From NCBI GenBank assembly GCA_030646715.1, contig JAUSLJ010000033.1, forward strand, positions 372,001-436,000: a stretch of DNA of 64,000 nucleotides, in the 5' to 3' direction. The stretch is from Agitococcus sp. GTDB taxonomy: Bacteria > Pseudomonadota > Gammaproteobacteria > Pseudomonadales > Moraxellaceae. The notes below the pieces were generated by a model. That model did not search any database. It was not told the DNA's origin and saw only the letters and a program-made list of their open reading frames with translations. This document shows, piece by piece, positions 1 through 8,836 of the stretch. Each line of letters opens with the position of its first letter. Positions within the stretch are counted from its first letter, which is position 1. Position numbers and translations under genes: made by a program.

Positions 1-1122
1 GCGCAACGTACAGGCGATACAGGCGAAATGTCTCGTTTGAAATACGGACTAATTCCTGATTTAGAAAAACAACTCAATCAGGCTGATGATGCCGATCATG
101 CCCCACATCAACTGTTGCGTAATAAAGTGACGGAAGTGGAAATTGCCGAAGTGGTTTCTAAAGCGACAGGCATTCCTGTTTCTAAAATGATGGAAGGCGA
201 CCGCGAAAAACTGTTACGCATGGAAGAAGCCTTACACCAACGAGTTGTCGGTCAACATGAAGCGGTAGAGGCGGTGTCGAATGCTGTGCGTCGTGCGCGT
301 TCGGGCTTGTCTGATCCGAATCGTCCGAGTGGTTCGTTCTTGTTTTTAGGGCCAACAGGTGTCGGTAAAACAGAACTGTGCAAAGCCTTAGCGAACTTCT
401 TGTTTGATAGTGAAGATGCCATCATTCGCATTGATATGTCTGAGTTTATGGAAAAACACAGTGTCTCGCGTCTGATTGGTGCGCCACCCGGTTATGTCGG
501 TTATGAAGAAGGCGGCTATTTAACGGAAGCCGTGCGTCGCAAACCGTACTCCGTCATTTTATTGGATGAAGTCGAAAAAGCGCACCCTGATGTCTTCAAC
601 GTGTTGTTGCAGGTATTAGAAGATGGTCGTTTAACGGACGGTCAAGGTCGGACAGTGGACTTCAAAAACACGGTGATTATTATGACCTCGAACTTAGGTT
701 CAGAAGTCATTCGTCACCTCAGTGAAGACAAGCAATACGACCATATTAAACTGGCGGTATTGGAAGTGGTGGGTAAACATTTCCGCCCTGAGTTTATTAA
801 CCGTATCGACGAAATGGTGGTCTTTCATCCGTTGGCAGAAGAGCAAATTCGTGGCATTGCTGAAATTCAATTAGAACGCTTACGCGGTCGTTTAGCGGAA
901 CGTGATTTGAAATTGGAGATGAGTGAAGCCGCGATGGAGCAATTGGTGGTGGCAGGTTATGACCCTGTTTATGGCGCACGTCCGTTAAAACGTGCGATTC
1001 AAACTGGGTTAGAAAATCCGTTGGCGCATAAAATATTGTCGGCGGAGTTTATCGCGGGCGATACCATTTTGGCTGATGTTGATCATGGAAATTTAGTGTT
1101 TCAGAAGCAGCGTTTGCATTAA
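1..1122 (+). CDS. clpB: ClpB disaggregase, C-terminal part (5' end outside window)
   Basis: Partial gene: the reading frame is open from base 1 through the ATG at 28, so the true start lies upstream. The 373 visible residues cover the end of the middle domain and the whole second AAA+ module. Seen in order: Walker A GPTGVGKT, pore loop GYVGYEEGG, Walker B with [13 protein letters not shown], sensor 1 TSN, arginine-finger region [10 protein letters not shown] and sensor 2 GARPLKR. ClpB is a cytosolic hexamer that, with DnaK/DnaJ/GrpE, pulls polypeptides out of aggregates by threading them through its pore. A strong terminator follows at 1147-1193, so this is the end of its transcription unit. 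ClpA/ClpC is unlikely because no ClpP-binding loop is seen and the middle-domain tail is of ClpB type. Confidence 0.96.
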   Translation, partial: AQRTGDTGEMSRLKYGLIPDLEKQLNQADDADHAPHQLLRNKVTEVEIAEVVSKATGIPVSKMMEGDREKLLRMEEALHQRVVGQHEAVEAVSNAVRRARSGLSDPNRPSGSFLFLGPTGVGKTELCKALANFLFDSEDAIIRIDMSEFMEKHSVSRLIGAPPGYVGYEEGGYLTEAVRRKPYSVILLDEVEKAHPDVFNVLLQVLEDGRLTDGQGRTVDFKNTVIIMTSNLGSEVIRHLSEDKQYDHIKLAVLEVVGKHFRPEFINRIDEMVVFHPLAEEQIRGIAEIQLERLRGRLAERDLKLEMSEAAMEQLVVAGYDPVYGARPLKRAIQTGLENPLAHKILSAEFIAGDTILADVDHGNLVFQKQRLH

Positions 1123-1146
1123 TCTTTTTTTTATCACCAAACACTA

Positions 1147-1193
1147 AGGCACTTCATCTTTCCTGAAAAGGAGCGGATGAAGTGCCTTTTTTT
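1147..1193 (+). terminator. Rho-independent terminator after clpB
   Basis: A perfect 12-bp stem (arms 1147-1158 and 1176-1187) is followed at once by six T residues on the plus strand. It lies 25 bases after the clpB stop codon and separates clpB from the signalling cassette. The following 1194-1378 is very A/T-rich and probably holds the promoter of the next gene, but no clear hexamer pair stands out. Confidence 0.9.
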
Positions 1194-1378
1194 GATTTTG
1201 CAACCTGATTTTCTCGTTTTTTTGCTTTTTAAATCACAAAAATAAATAAAGATAAATACTACAAAAAGGCTAATATTAAAAATATTCAATATAAAGTTGA
1301 ATTTCCCCCCTTAAAAGAGGTAATTTAGAGTCCTAGCTTAACGTTTATGTCGTTATCCAAGGAAAAGGAAGTTATCTA

Positions 1379-3877
1379 ATGTCTGAATTACTATTGACTG
1401 ACTTTCAGCAACTCTTTGAGTCCATGCCAGCTTTGTATTTGGTGTTAACTCCCGATTTAGTCATTGTTGCGGTAACGGATGCCTATTTGCAGGCTACTAT
1501 GACGCAGCGTCAGCAGGTTTTAGGGCGACCACTATTTGAGATTTTTCCTGATAATCCCGATGATCCTCACGCTTCTGGTACACAAAACTTACGTGCTTCA
1601 TTAAATCGAGTACGCCGTGACGGTGTTGCTGACACCATGTCGGTACAAAAATATGACATTCGTCGTCCCGAAGCCGAAGGTGGTGGTTATGAAGAGCGGT
1701 TTTGGAGTCCAATCAATAGCCCTCTGTTTAATGCTCAAGGCCAATTGCAGTACATCATTCATCGTGTCGAAGATGTCACTGGGTTTATTCAGCTCAAACA
1801 ACGAGGTTCTGAAAACGAGAAGTTGACCACTGAGCTCCGAACCTTAGTCGAAAAAACGGAGGTAGAAGTTTATCTGCGAGCACAAGAAGTGTCAGAGGTT
1901 AACCGTCGTTTACATACGGCTAACGCTGAGCTGGCGCACATGAACGAGAGAATGCAAGAGCTAGATCAGATAAAAACACAATTTTTTGCGAATGTCAGTC
2001 ATGAGCTGAGAACCCCGCTGACCCTCATTTTATCGCCAACAAAAAGTCTATTGGCGTTGACTCACCTTGATGAGCACATGCGTCGTCAGTTGTTGGTGAT
2101 TGAACGTAATTCTCATTTATTATTAAAACACGTTAATGATTTATTAGATGTCGCCAAGCTTGAGGCAGGCAAAATGGATTTGCATGTCGCGAGTACTAAT
2201 TTAGGTCAGTTATTGGAGCGTGTTGCCAGTTATTTTGATGTGTTAGCTGATGAAAAGTCGATTCACTATATTGTTGAAACTGAGCAAGGCGTTCTGGCAC
2301 AGGTTGATTCTGCACAAATAGAGCGTGTTTTTTTAAATATGCTGTCAAACGCTTTTAAGTTTACTCCAGCTAAAGGGCAGATTCGTTGTTGTTTACATGC
2401 CGACCATGAACAGCGTCATGTTCTGATTGACATAGCGGATAGTGGCATTGGTGTGCAGATAGAGCAGAGAGAATCTATTTTTGAGGCATTTCATCAAGCG
2501 AACACGGGACTCAATCGACACTTTGCAGGGACAGGCTTGGGTTTGTCGATAGCGCGTGAGTTTGCTGAGTTACATGGCGGCACGCTCAGTGTGAGCAATG
2601 CTCCAGAAGGTGGGGCATTATTCCGCCTGATATTGCCTATTTTGGCGATAGAAGAGCCGTTAGCACCCGTTGTAACGGTTGATGATCACACCATCAGCAA
2701 TGCGCTCGCTGAGTTTTCTTCATCGCAAACAGAAGTGACGGTGATACAGCAATTGACAGAAGGGGCATTGGTATTAGTCATAGAAGATAATGTCGAGCTA
2801 AACCAATTTCTGTGCGATAGCTTGGTGAGTGACTATCGTATTGCTTCAGCATTAAATGGTGAAGAAGGGCTACAAAAAATAGAGTTGTTGCGGCCTGATT
2901 TAATTCTTTGCGATGTGATGATGCCCAAAATGAGCGGTGATATGCTGGTTCAACAGGTGCGAGCCAATGTCGCGTTAAATACCATTCCTATTTTATTATT
3001 AAGTGCGAAAGCGGATGATGATTTTCGTATTCAATTATTGAAAGCAGGTGCGCAGGATTATCTGATTAAACCCTTTTTACTCGACGAACTTCGCGCCCGC
3101 GTCCGTAACTTGGTGAATGCTAAATTAGCAGAAGATCATAATCGCCAACTGACGATTGACCTCGAAGAGCGTCATCATCGCCTACAACAACTCATGTCTG
3201 AACTAGAAGAAGCTAACAAAGAGCTAGAAAGCTTTTCCTATTCCGTGTCTCACGATCTGCGTTCGCCTCTACGTGCTATTGATGGCTTTTCACACCTGCT
3301 TGCTCAGCGAGCAGCGAATAAACTGGATGCAGAAGAGCAACGCTTACTCATGGTCGTACGTAATAATAGTAAAAAAATGGGGCAGTTAATTGATGATTTG
3401 CTTCATTTCTCTCGGGTAAGTCGTGTCGGGTTACGTCGTTATCCAACAGATATGAACGCGTTGGTGGAAGAAGTATGGAAGGAAATCAAAGAAGATTATC
3501 AAGGAAGTATTGTCATCGGCTCATTACCTATAGCCAATATTGATAGGGCTTTATTGGCACAGGTATGGACTAACTTGTTAGTTAATGCAGTCAAATATAG
3601 CGCAAAAGTAGCGCATCCGACGATCACGGTCAGTGCAGATAGTGGCGAGACTGAATATTGCTATCACGTCCATGATAATGGAGCAGGTTTTGATATGCGC
3701 TTTGTCCATAAACTATTTGTCGTTTTTCAACGCTTACATAGCGATGCCGAATTTTCGGGGACTGGTGTGGGTTTGGCAATTGTCGCACGGATTATCAACC
3801 GTCATGGAGGGCGGGTCTGGGCTCAAGGTGAGGTGGATAAAGGAGCGACAATTCATTTTACCATTCCTAAAACTTGA
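1379..3877 (+). CDS. Hybrid sensor kinase with two transmitter modules (PAS-HisKA-HATPase-REC-HisKA-HATPase)
   Basis: An 832-residue cytoplasmic histidine kinase with no membrane segment. Order: PAS-like sensor about 1-140, coiled coil 145-200, HisKA with FFANVSHELRTPL (His208), HATPase with NAFKFTP, DSGIGV and GTGLGLSIA, a receiver about 470-590 (VIEDN, phospho-acceptor Asp512 in LCDVMMP, conserved Lys in IKPF), then a second HisKA with YSVSHDLRSPL (His625) and a second HATPase ending about 830 with HDNGAGFD and GTGVGLAIV. The second kinase is of the phytochrome-associated type. Two complete transmitters around one receiver suggest internal phosphorelay. The signal is unknown. RBS AAGGAA lies just upstream of the ATG. 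The receiver gene follows after 24 bases, so the two are almost certainly co-transcribed. Confidence 0.92.
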   Translation: MSELLLTDFQQLFESMPALYLVLTPDLVIVAVTDAYLQATMTQRQQVLGRPLFEIFPDNPDDPHASGTQNLRASLNRVRRDGVADTMSVQKYDIRRPEAEGGGYEERFWSPINSPLFNAQGQLQYIIHRVEDVTGFIQLKQRGSENEKLTTELRTLVEKTEVEVYLRAQEVSEVNRRLHTANAELAHMNERMQELDQIKTQFFANVSHELRTPLTLILSPTKSLLALTHLDEHMRRQLLVIERNSHLLLKHVNDLLDVAKLEAGKMDLHVASTNLGQLLERVASYFDVLADEKSIHYIVETEQGVLAQVDSAQIERVFLNMLSNAFKFTPAKGQIRCCLHADHEQRHVLIDIADSGIGVQIEQRESIFEAFHQANTGLNRHFAGTGLGLSIAREFAELHGGTLSVSNAPEGGALFRLILPILAIEEPLAPVVTVDDHTISNALAEFSSSQTEVTVIQQLTEGALVLVIEDNVELNQFLCDSLVSDYRIASALNGEEGLQKIELLRPDLILCDVMMPKMSGDMLVQQVRANVALNTIPILLLSAKADDDFRIQLLKAGAQDYLIKPFLLDELRARVRNLVNAKLAEDHNRQLTIDLEERHHRLQQLMSELEEANKELESFSYSVSHDLRSPLRAIDGFSHLLAQRAANKLDAEEQRLLMVVRNNSKKMGQLIDDLLHFSRVSRVGLRRYPTDMNALVEEVWKEIKEDYQGSIVIGSLPIANIDRALLAQVWTNLLVNAVKYSAKVAHPTITVSADSGETEYCYHVHDNGAGFDMRFVHKLFVVFQRLHSDAEFSGTGVGLAIVARIINRHGGRVWAQGEVDKGATIHFTIPKT

Positions 3878-3901
3878 GAATAATAATGAGGGGAGTATCG
3901 C

Positions 3902-4357
3902 ATGATGCAAACCATAATACCTGTTTTGCCTGTTGAAGTGCTATTGGTTGAAGATAACGCGTTAGATGCTGAAATGACGATGGTGACCTTACGTAGTCAG
4001 CGTTTAGCCAATCGTATTGAGTGGCTGCAAGATGGTGAAATAGCCTTAGATTATCTGTATTGCCGAGGAAGTTTTTTAGGGCGAGATCCTGTATTCCCCA
4101 AATTAATTCTACTGGATTTAAAACTACCCAAAGTAGATGGTTTAGACCTTTTGCGTGTGCTGAAAAATGATTCAAAACTAAGTCACATACCCGTAGTTAT
4201 GTTGACTTCTTCTGCTGAAGAAAGTGACTTATTAACGAGTTATGATTTAGGAGTGAATAGTTATGTTGTCAAACCTGTTGATTTTGATCAGTTTAATGCT
4301 GAAATTGCGAAGTTAGGCTTTTATTGGATGTTAATTAATAAAACTCCAGCATTGTAA
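3902..4357 (+). CDS. Stand-alone receiver (Rcp1-like response regulator)
   Basis: A single receiver domain of about 151 residues with no output domain. The acidic pocket is VLLVEDN, the phospho-acceptor is Asp72 in LLDLKLPKVDG, followed by MLTSS and the conserved Lys in VVKPVDF. It contains the insertion around DYLYCRG typical of Rcp1-type receivers, the partners of phytochrome-like kinases, which fits the second transmitter of the gene just upstream. It probably receives phosphate from that kinase and acts by protein contact or as a relay. Start may be the ATG at 3902 or the next codon, both after the RBS GAGGGGAG. The last 12 residues (around FYWMLINKTP) look unusual for the family but the frame is intact. 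Confidence 0.9.
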   Translation: MMQTIIPVLPVEVLLVEDNALDAEMTMVTLRSQRLANRIEWLQDGEIALDYLYCRGSFLGRDPVFPKLILLDLKLPKVDGLDLLRVLKNDSKLSHIPVVMLTSSAEESDLLTSYDLGVNSYVVKPVDFDQFNAEIAKLGFYWMLINKTPAL

Positions 4358-4449
4358 AGTAAGCCATTACGATTCTTAGAGTAAAGATGATTTTTTCTGT
4401 CCGTGATTAACAATTTTCAGTCTTTTCTGTCCAACATAAGGAGAGTGTG

Positions 4450-6573
4450 ATGCGCCAGTTGCGTGTACTTAATTTAGAAGATGTTCCTACCGATGCCGAG
4501 CTGGTTGCTTTGGCATTACAAATGGGTGGCATTGTCGCCGAGATTAAACGTGTTGATAGCGAGCCAGATTTTATTGATGGTCTGCTCTCGTTTGATCCTG
4601 ATATTATTTTGGCAGACTACCATGTGCCTGGCTTTGGTGGCTTAGAAGCTTTAGTCATCCACAATAACATCTGTCCTGAAGTTCCATTTATCTTTGTCTC
4701 TGGCTCTTTGGGCGAAGAGCGTGCTGTTGCGACTTTACGTGAAGGGGCAACGGATTATGTCTTAAAAGATCGAATGATAAGACTACCCGCAGCAGTGACC
4801 CGCGCCTTACAAGAGTGTGAGCAGCAGCGAGAGCGTGAACGTATACGCGCTGAGCTGGATGCTGAGCGGCGGTTAATGAGTGCGATTTTAAATACCACGC
4901 AGGCTTTTATTACGGTGGTTGATGAACGGGCGCGTATTGTTCATCTTAATGCCGCAGCAGTAAAAGTGTCAGGACAACCGCTAGATATGATGTTGGGCGC
5001 GGTTTTTTGGGAAGCTTTTATGGCGGTTGAGTCGCAGGAAGTGGCGCGTAAACATATTCAAGTTGCCTTAGAAAGCCATAGTTCTTTAGCAGAACATATT
5101 TGGCGCGCAACAACACCCACAGGACGAATTATTCTGTGGACAACAGGCATGCTGAACACACAACAAGAGCAGGCAGGTAGCTTAGTATTATGTGGTATTG
5201 ACATTACCGATCAACAGCAGGCCGAAGAAAAAGCCTATTTTCTTGATAATTTTGATTTAGTGACTCATTTGCCGAATCGTAAATTGTTTCAACGGCAGTT
5301 AAGTGTGTTTTGTTACGACGAGTTGAATCAGGGTACATTACGCGTGGCGATGATGGTGGGCATAGCAAAAATACAGGAGATTAGAGACAGTTATGGCGAA
5401 GTAGTCACTGATGAAATTTTATTGATTTTAGTTGAGCGGCTAAGGCTATGGCAGCCCAAACATGACTTAATTGCGCGTGTTGGCGATAGTACCTTTGCCT
5501 TAGCGTTAGAAGTTGAGTTGGAGTCGGAATTACCTGTATTAGTAGCCAAGATTCTTCAGCAAATGAATGAGCCTTTTGATGTTGCAGGTAGGCAATGGGT
5601 ATTATCGGCATTAGGTGGCGTAGCCGTTTATCATCGAGAAATGGAAGATCCTATTCTCTTATTACATGAGGCCGAAGCGGCTCTACATGATACCGAAACA
5701 GAGCCTGAACGAAGTTATACTGTCTATACACCTGTGTTGTCGGGTGAGGCAAGAGGGCGTTTGCAGTTAGAAAGTGAGTTAAGGGCAGCCTTAAAACATA
5801 ATGATGAGTTGATTTTGTACTATCAACCACAGGTACATCTAGTGACAGGTAAAGTCATTGGTATGGAGGCGTTGATTCGTTGGCGGCATCCACGTTTAGG
5901 ATTTTTAGCACCTGATCGTTTTTTGCCGATTGCCGAGACGAGTGGTTTGATGGCGTGTTTGAGTCAGTGGGTATTACGGTCAGCGTGTCAACAATTACAA
6001 CGATGGCAACAGCAGGGGCTGACACCGCCACCTATCGCCATTAATCTGTCGGCCACTGAATTCGCTTCGCCTTTATTACCTGAGCATATCAGCACCGCTT
6101 TGCAAGAGTTTGGCATTTTACCACACCAATTAGAAGTCGAATTGACGGAATCGGCGAGTATGAATGATCCACAATTAACGATTAGCATCATGTCCACCCT
6201 ACGTGAAATGGGCTTGTGTGTGTCCATTGATGATTTTGGAACGGGCTATTCTAATTTAAGTTATTTAAAACGCTTTCCTGTGGATCGTTTAAAAATAGAT
6301 CAAGCTTTTGTCCGTGATATTTTGACGGATGCGGATGATTTGGCAATCTCACAAGCGGTAATTGCGATGGCTCATCAATTGCGTTTAGAAGTGATTGCCG
6401 AAGGCATAGAAACATGGGGACAATTAGCGGTATTAATGGAAGCTCGCTGCGATGTCGGTCAAGGTTATTTATTCAGTGTGCCGCGCGCAGGGGATGATTG
6501 CCCTGAATTAATGAGTCGAGTCTTTGATTTGCCGTCGTCATTACGTTCGGAGCGGCGTGTGCGTTCAGCGTAA
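4450..6573 (+). CDS. REC-PAS-GGDEF(degenerate)-EAL c-di-GMP phosphodiesterase
   Basis: A 707-residue cytoplasmic protein. Residues 1-125 are a receiver (LEDV acidic pocket, phospho-acceptor Asp56 in ILADYHVPG, Lys in VLKDR), 145-255 a PAS domain, about 260-430 a GGDEF domain and 435-695 an EAL domain. The GGDEF site has decayed: the signature position reads RVGDSTFAL, so cyclase activity is unlikely. The EAL domain keeps its metal- and substrate-binding set: EALIRW, the Asn of INLSA, ELTES, DDFGTGYS, LKIDQAFV, EGIET and GQGYLFS, so it should hydrolyse c-di-GMP. The ATG at 4450 is preferred over the GTG at 4447 because AAGGAGAG (4438-4445) is then correctly spaced. As third gene of the cassette it is the probable output of the upstream kinase. 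Confidence 0.92.
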   Translation: MRQLRVLNLEDVPTDAELVALALQMGGIVAEIKRVDSEPDFIDGLLSFDPDIILADYHVPGFGGLEALVIHNNICPEVPFIFVSGSLGEERAVATLREGATDYVLKDRMIRLPAAVTRALQECEQQRERERIRAELDAERRLMSAILNTTQAFITVVDERARIVHLNAAAVKVSGQPLDMMLGAVFWEAFMAVESQEVARKHIQVALESHSSLAEHIWRATTPTGRIILWTTGMLNTQQEQAGSLVLCGIDITDQQQAEEKAYFLDNFDLVTHLPNRKLFQRQLSVFCYDELNQGTLRVAMMVGIAKIQEIRDSYGEVVTDEILLILVERLRLWQPKHDLIARVGDSTFALALEVELESELPVLVAKILQQMNEPFDVAGRQWVLSALGGVAVYHREMEDPILLLHEAEAALHDTETEPERSYTVYTPVLSGEARGRLQLESELRAALKHNDELILYYQPQVHLVTGKVIGMEALIRWRHPRLGFLAPDRFLPIAETSGLMACLSQWVLRSACQQLQRWQQQGLTPPPIAINLSATEFASPLLPEHISTALQEFGILPHQLEVELTESASMNDPQLTISIMSTLREMGLCVSIDDFGTGYSNLSYLKRFPVDRLKIDQAFVRDILTDADDLAISQAVIAMAHQLRLEVIAEGIETWGQLAVLMEARCDVGQGYLFSVPRAGDDCPELMSRVFDLPSSLRSERRVRSA

Positions 6574-6826
6574 TTATGCAACATGAAGCAATAAATCGGT
6601 GTTGACTGTTGAAGTCGGCTTGCTCATCTACAAGGTGGGTATAGTGGGTCGTTTTGAGATAAACAAAACTCTTAAGTCAAAGAAATTGGCAGCGACAATC
6701 GACACTAGTAGGGAGCGTCCTATTTGCACGAGCATAAGTCGTTTTTTGGTTTAGCTATTATTTATATAGTCAGACCGTCTTCGATACGCCGAGGTTTAAT
6801 CCGACGTATATTCATCAATATAAACG

Positions 6827-7624
6827 CTAATCAAATTCACGCTCTACAAAATTCAATTCAGGATTTTTGGCTTTTTTACCTGCGATTTTGAAGTTTTTGC
6901 CTAATAACAAACGACGCTGCCAACGCTTTTCTAGTGTGAGTGTTTCTGATTCCGACTGCGTGACCATTGCGTTTAATACCCTTTTTGCTGCCAAAACTGC
7001 ATCGGGCGAGCGAGCGGCAATTTCATTGGCTAAAGCTAAGGCTTTGGTCATGGGATCTTGGTCAACATGGCTGACTAAACCGATTGCTTTGGCATCTGTA
7101 CCACTAACGGTACGTGCGGTCATCGTGAGTTCTTTGGCGACATCTAAGCCCACTAAACCGCGCAGGGTAACGGTTAACGCCATATCAGGCACTAAACCCC
7201 AACGCGCTTCCATAATCGCTAATTGGGCATCGGGTGTGGTGATTCTAAAATCTGCGCCTAGGGCTAACTGCATTCCTGCACCAAAACAATGACCATGAAT
7301 AGCAGCAATGACAGGCACAGGTAAGTCACGCCAAATTAAAAACACCCGTTGAAATAAATTTGGGCCTGGACGAGACAACTCCCACAAGGCAGTAATGGCA
7401 TTGCGTGGACTTTGCAAATCACCGAGGTCAATACCTGCACTAAACGATGTACCTTCGCCTGTGAGAATAACGGCGCGCACTTCGCGTTGCTCTTGTAATT
7501 CTTCGCCAATTTTGAGTAATTCACGTAGCAGGGCAAAGCTCATGGCATTTCGTTTTTCGGGGCGATTAAGACGAATTTCAACGATATGATTAGGATGATT
7601 AATAAGTTGAATGAGGTTGGACAT
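6827..7624 (-). CDS. Crotonase-family enoyl-CoA hydratase/isomerase
   Basis: A 265-residue crotonase-fold protein. The CoA-binding and oxyanion-hole segments are visible as SFSAGIDLGDL (about 60-70) and HGHCFGAGMQLALGADFRI (110-128). The catalytic segment reads MEARWGLVPDMALT, with Glu139 and Asp147; an Asp at the second position resembles dienoyl-CoA isomerases more than hydratases, where a Glu is usual. It probably acts on an unsaturated acyl-CoA in fatty-acid degradation, substrate unknown. The start at 7624 is chosen because AGGAAG precedes it; a longer frame reaches 7669 but its extra 15 residues are unlike the family. It stands alone, with no other beta-oxidation gene nearby. The 253 bases between the EAL gene and this one show no gene. 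Confidence 0.85.
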   Translation of the reverse strand: MSNLIQLINHPNHIVEIRLNRPEKRNAMSFALLRELLKIGEELQEQREVRAVILTGEGTSFSAGIDLGDLQSPRNAITALWELSRPGPNLFQRVFLIWRDLPVPVIAAIHGHCFGAGMQLALGADFRITTPDAQLAIMEARWGLVPDMALTVTLRGLVGLDVAKELTMTARTVSGTDAKAIGLVSHVDQDPMTKALALANEIAARSPDAVLAAKRVLNAMVTQSESETLTLEKRWQRRLLLGKNFKIAGKKAKNPELNFVEREFD

Positions 7625-7714
7625 GGTGTGATGCTTCCTAAAAGTATTCGTTGAGATTTGGTATAACAACAGTGCTTGAGCTATTGCTTGATATCAACAT
7701 TCTAAATATTAACG

Positions 7715-8749
7715 CTATCGTAACTTGTTTGATTCTACGGGGCTAGGCAGCGATGCCGCAAGGCGTCGGCCAAGATTTCGACATGGCTTTTCAACGCAAT
7801 AGAACAACAATAACGATAAAATGATGGTTGTAGCGACTGCTGCCAATATATATTGCTTGGGGCTGGCTTCAAATGTAAGGCCTGTTTTGCTAAAGTGAAA
7901 CCAAACAAACGGATGTATTAAATAGAGCGAATAACTGAGGTTGCCAAAAAGCTCTGCTAGTTTCTTGGGGATGTATTGTTCGGGAAAGTATGAAAACCCA
8001 TAGACAATAATCATGGCTAAGATAATCCAAAGTGACATAAGTGGCGATTTAAGAAATAGATGTGTTTCGGCGTAGATGGTTTGTGGTAGTAACAGGGTTA
8101 CCATTAGTAGAATGACGCTGGCAATGGTGATCCAAAGTCGCTGCTGCACTGAAAATATAGATTGACGGTACAACATCATTAGACAGCCACCAATAAAAAA
8201 AGGCAGAAACGTGACAACTTGAGTATATTCAGTCCAGCAGTCAGCGAGATTACAGCCTATTTCGAATACGTTTTGAACGTAAAAAAAACTAATGATTAAT
8301 GAAAGTATAAATAAATTGCGTAAGCTTTTCTTGTCGCGGAAAAGCCAAAAAAAAGGAAATAAAAAATAAAAAATAAACTCAATCCCAATGGACCAACCAC
8401 CAATAGCAACGGCCGTTGCTCCAGGGTTAGTGAGGCCAAATAAGAAGCTAAGATTGAGTGCAAGAACTCCTATATTACTTGAGTAAAGTAAACAGACCAG
8501 TGCAAATAAAGGGAAAATGCGGAAAAATCGGGCGATCCAAAAACGTTTTAATGTGTTTTCATTCATCGGTTGGTCGGCATATACATAAAAAAGCGTAAAG
8601 CCACTAAGAGTGAAAAACAAATAAACGGCATAAGTCCCGAATGGATAAAAAATAATGCCTGTTGACCACATGATATAGTGATAGGCCATTACGCTGATTG
8701 CGCACAGGCCGCGTAATAAATCCAAGCCACCCAGTTTCTCTTTACTCAT
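7715..8749 (-). CDS. Acyltransferase family 3 (OafA/YrhL-like) integral membrane protein
   Basis: A 344-residue, strongly hydrophobic protein with about ten membrane segments. The family start is clear: GLDLLRGLCAISVMAYHY carries the Arg and His needed for acyl transfer, then YLFFTLSGFTLFY and WSIGIEFIFYFLFPFFW. Such enzymes move acyl groups (often acetyl) across the inner membrane onto polysaccharide, lipopolysaccharide or other envelope molecules. The acceptor here is unknown and no glycosyltransferase genes are adjacent. Ribosome binding site is poor (GTAGAGCG). A terminator at 8769-8821 separates it from ettA upstream, so it is probably expressed independently. Confidence 0.85.
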   Translation of the reverse strand: MSKEKLGGLDLLRGLCAISVMAYHYIMWSTGIIFYPFGTYAVYLFFTLSGFTLFYVYADQPMNENTLKRFWIARFFRIFPLFALVCLLYSSNIGVLALNLSFLFGLTNPGATAVAIGGWSIGIEFIFYFLFPFFWLFRDKKSLRNLFILSLIISFFYVQNVFEIGCNLADCWTEYTQVVTFLPFFIGGCLMMLYRQSIFSVQQRLWITIASVILLMVTLLLPQTIYAETHLFLKSPLMSLWIILAMIIVYGFSYFPEQYIPKKLAELFGNLSYSLYLIHPFVWFHFSKTGLTFEASPKQYILAAVATTIILSLLLFYCVEKPCRNLGRRLAASLPSPVESNKLR

Positions 8750-8768
8750 TCACGCTCTACCATCATGC

Positions 8769-8821
8769 AAAAAGCAACATGACCACGAACTCCTTACAGG
8801 GGTAACTAATAGTCATGTTGC
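8769..8821 (-). terminator. Rho-independent terminator after ettA
   Basis: Read on the minus strand, a perfect 10-bp stem (plus-strand arms 8812-8821 and 8774-8783) is followed by five T residues (plus-strand A5 at 8769-8773). The loop is long (28 bases) but has partial inner pairing. It sits 15 bases beyond the ettA stop codon. Confidence 0.72.
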
Positions 8822-8836
8822 CCTTATACTCCGTTT

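Noticed and set aside
6574-6826. Possible small gene or RNA in the gap between the EAL gene and the crotonase gene
   Set aside because: No frame with a RBS, no stable hairpin with T tract and no tRNA-like fold was seen.
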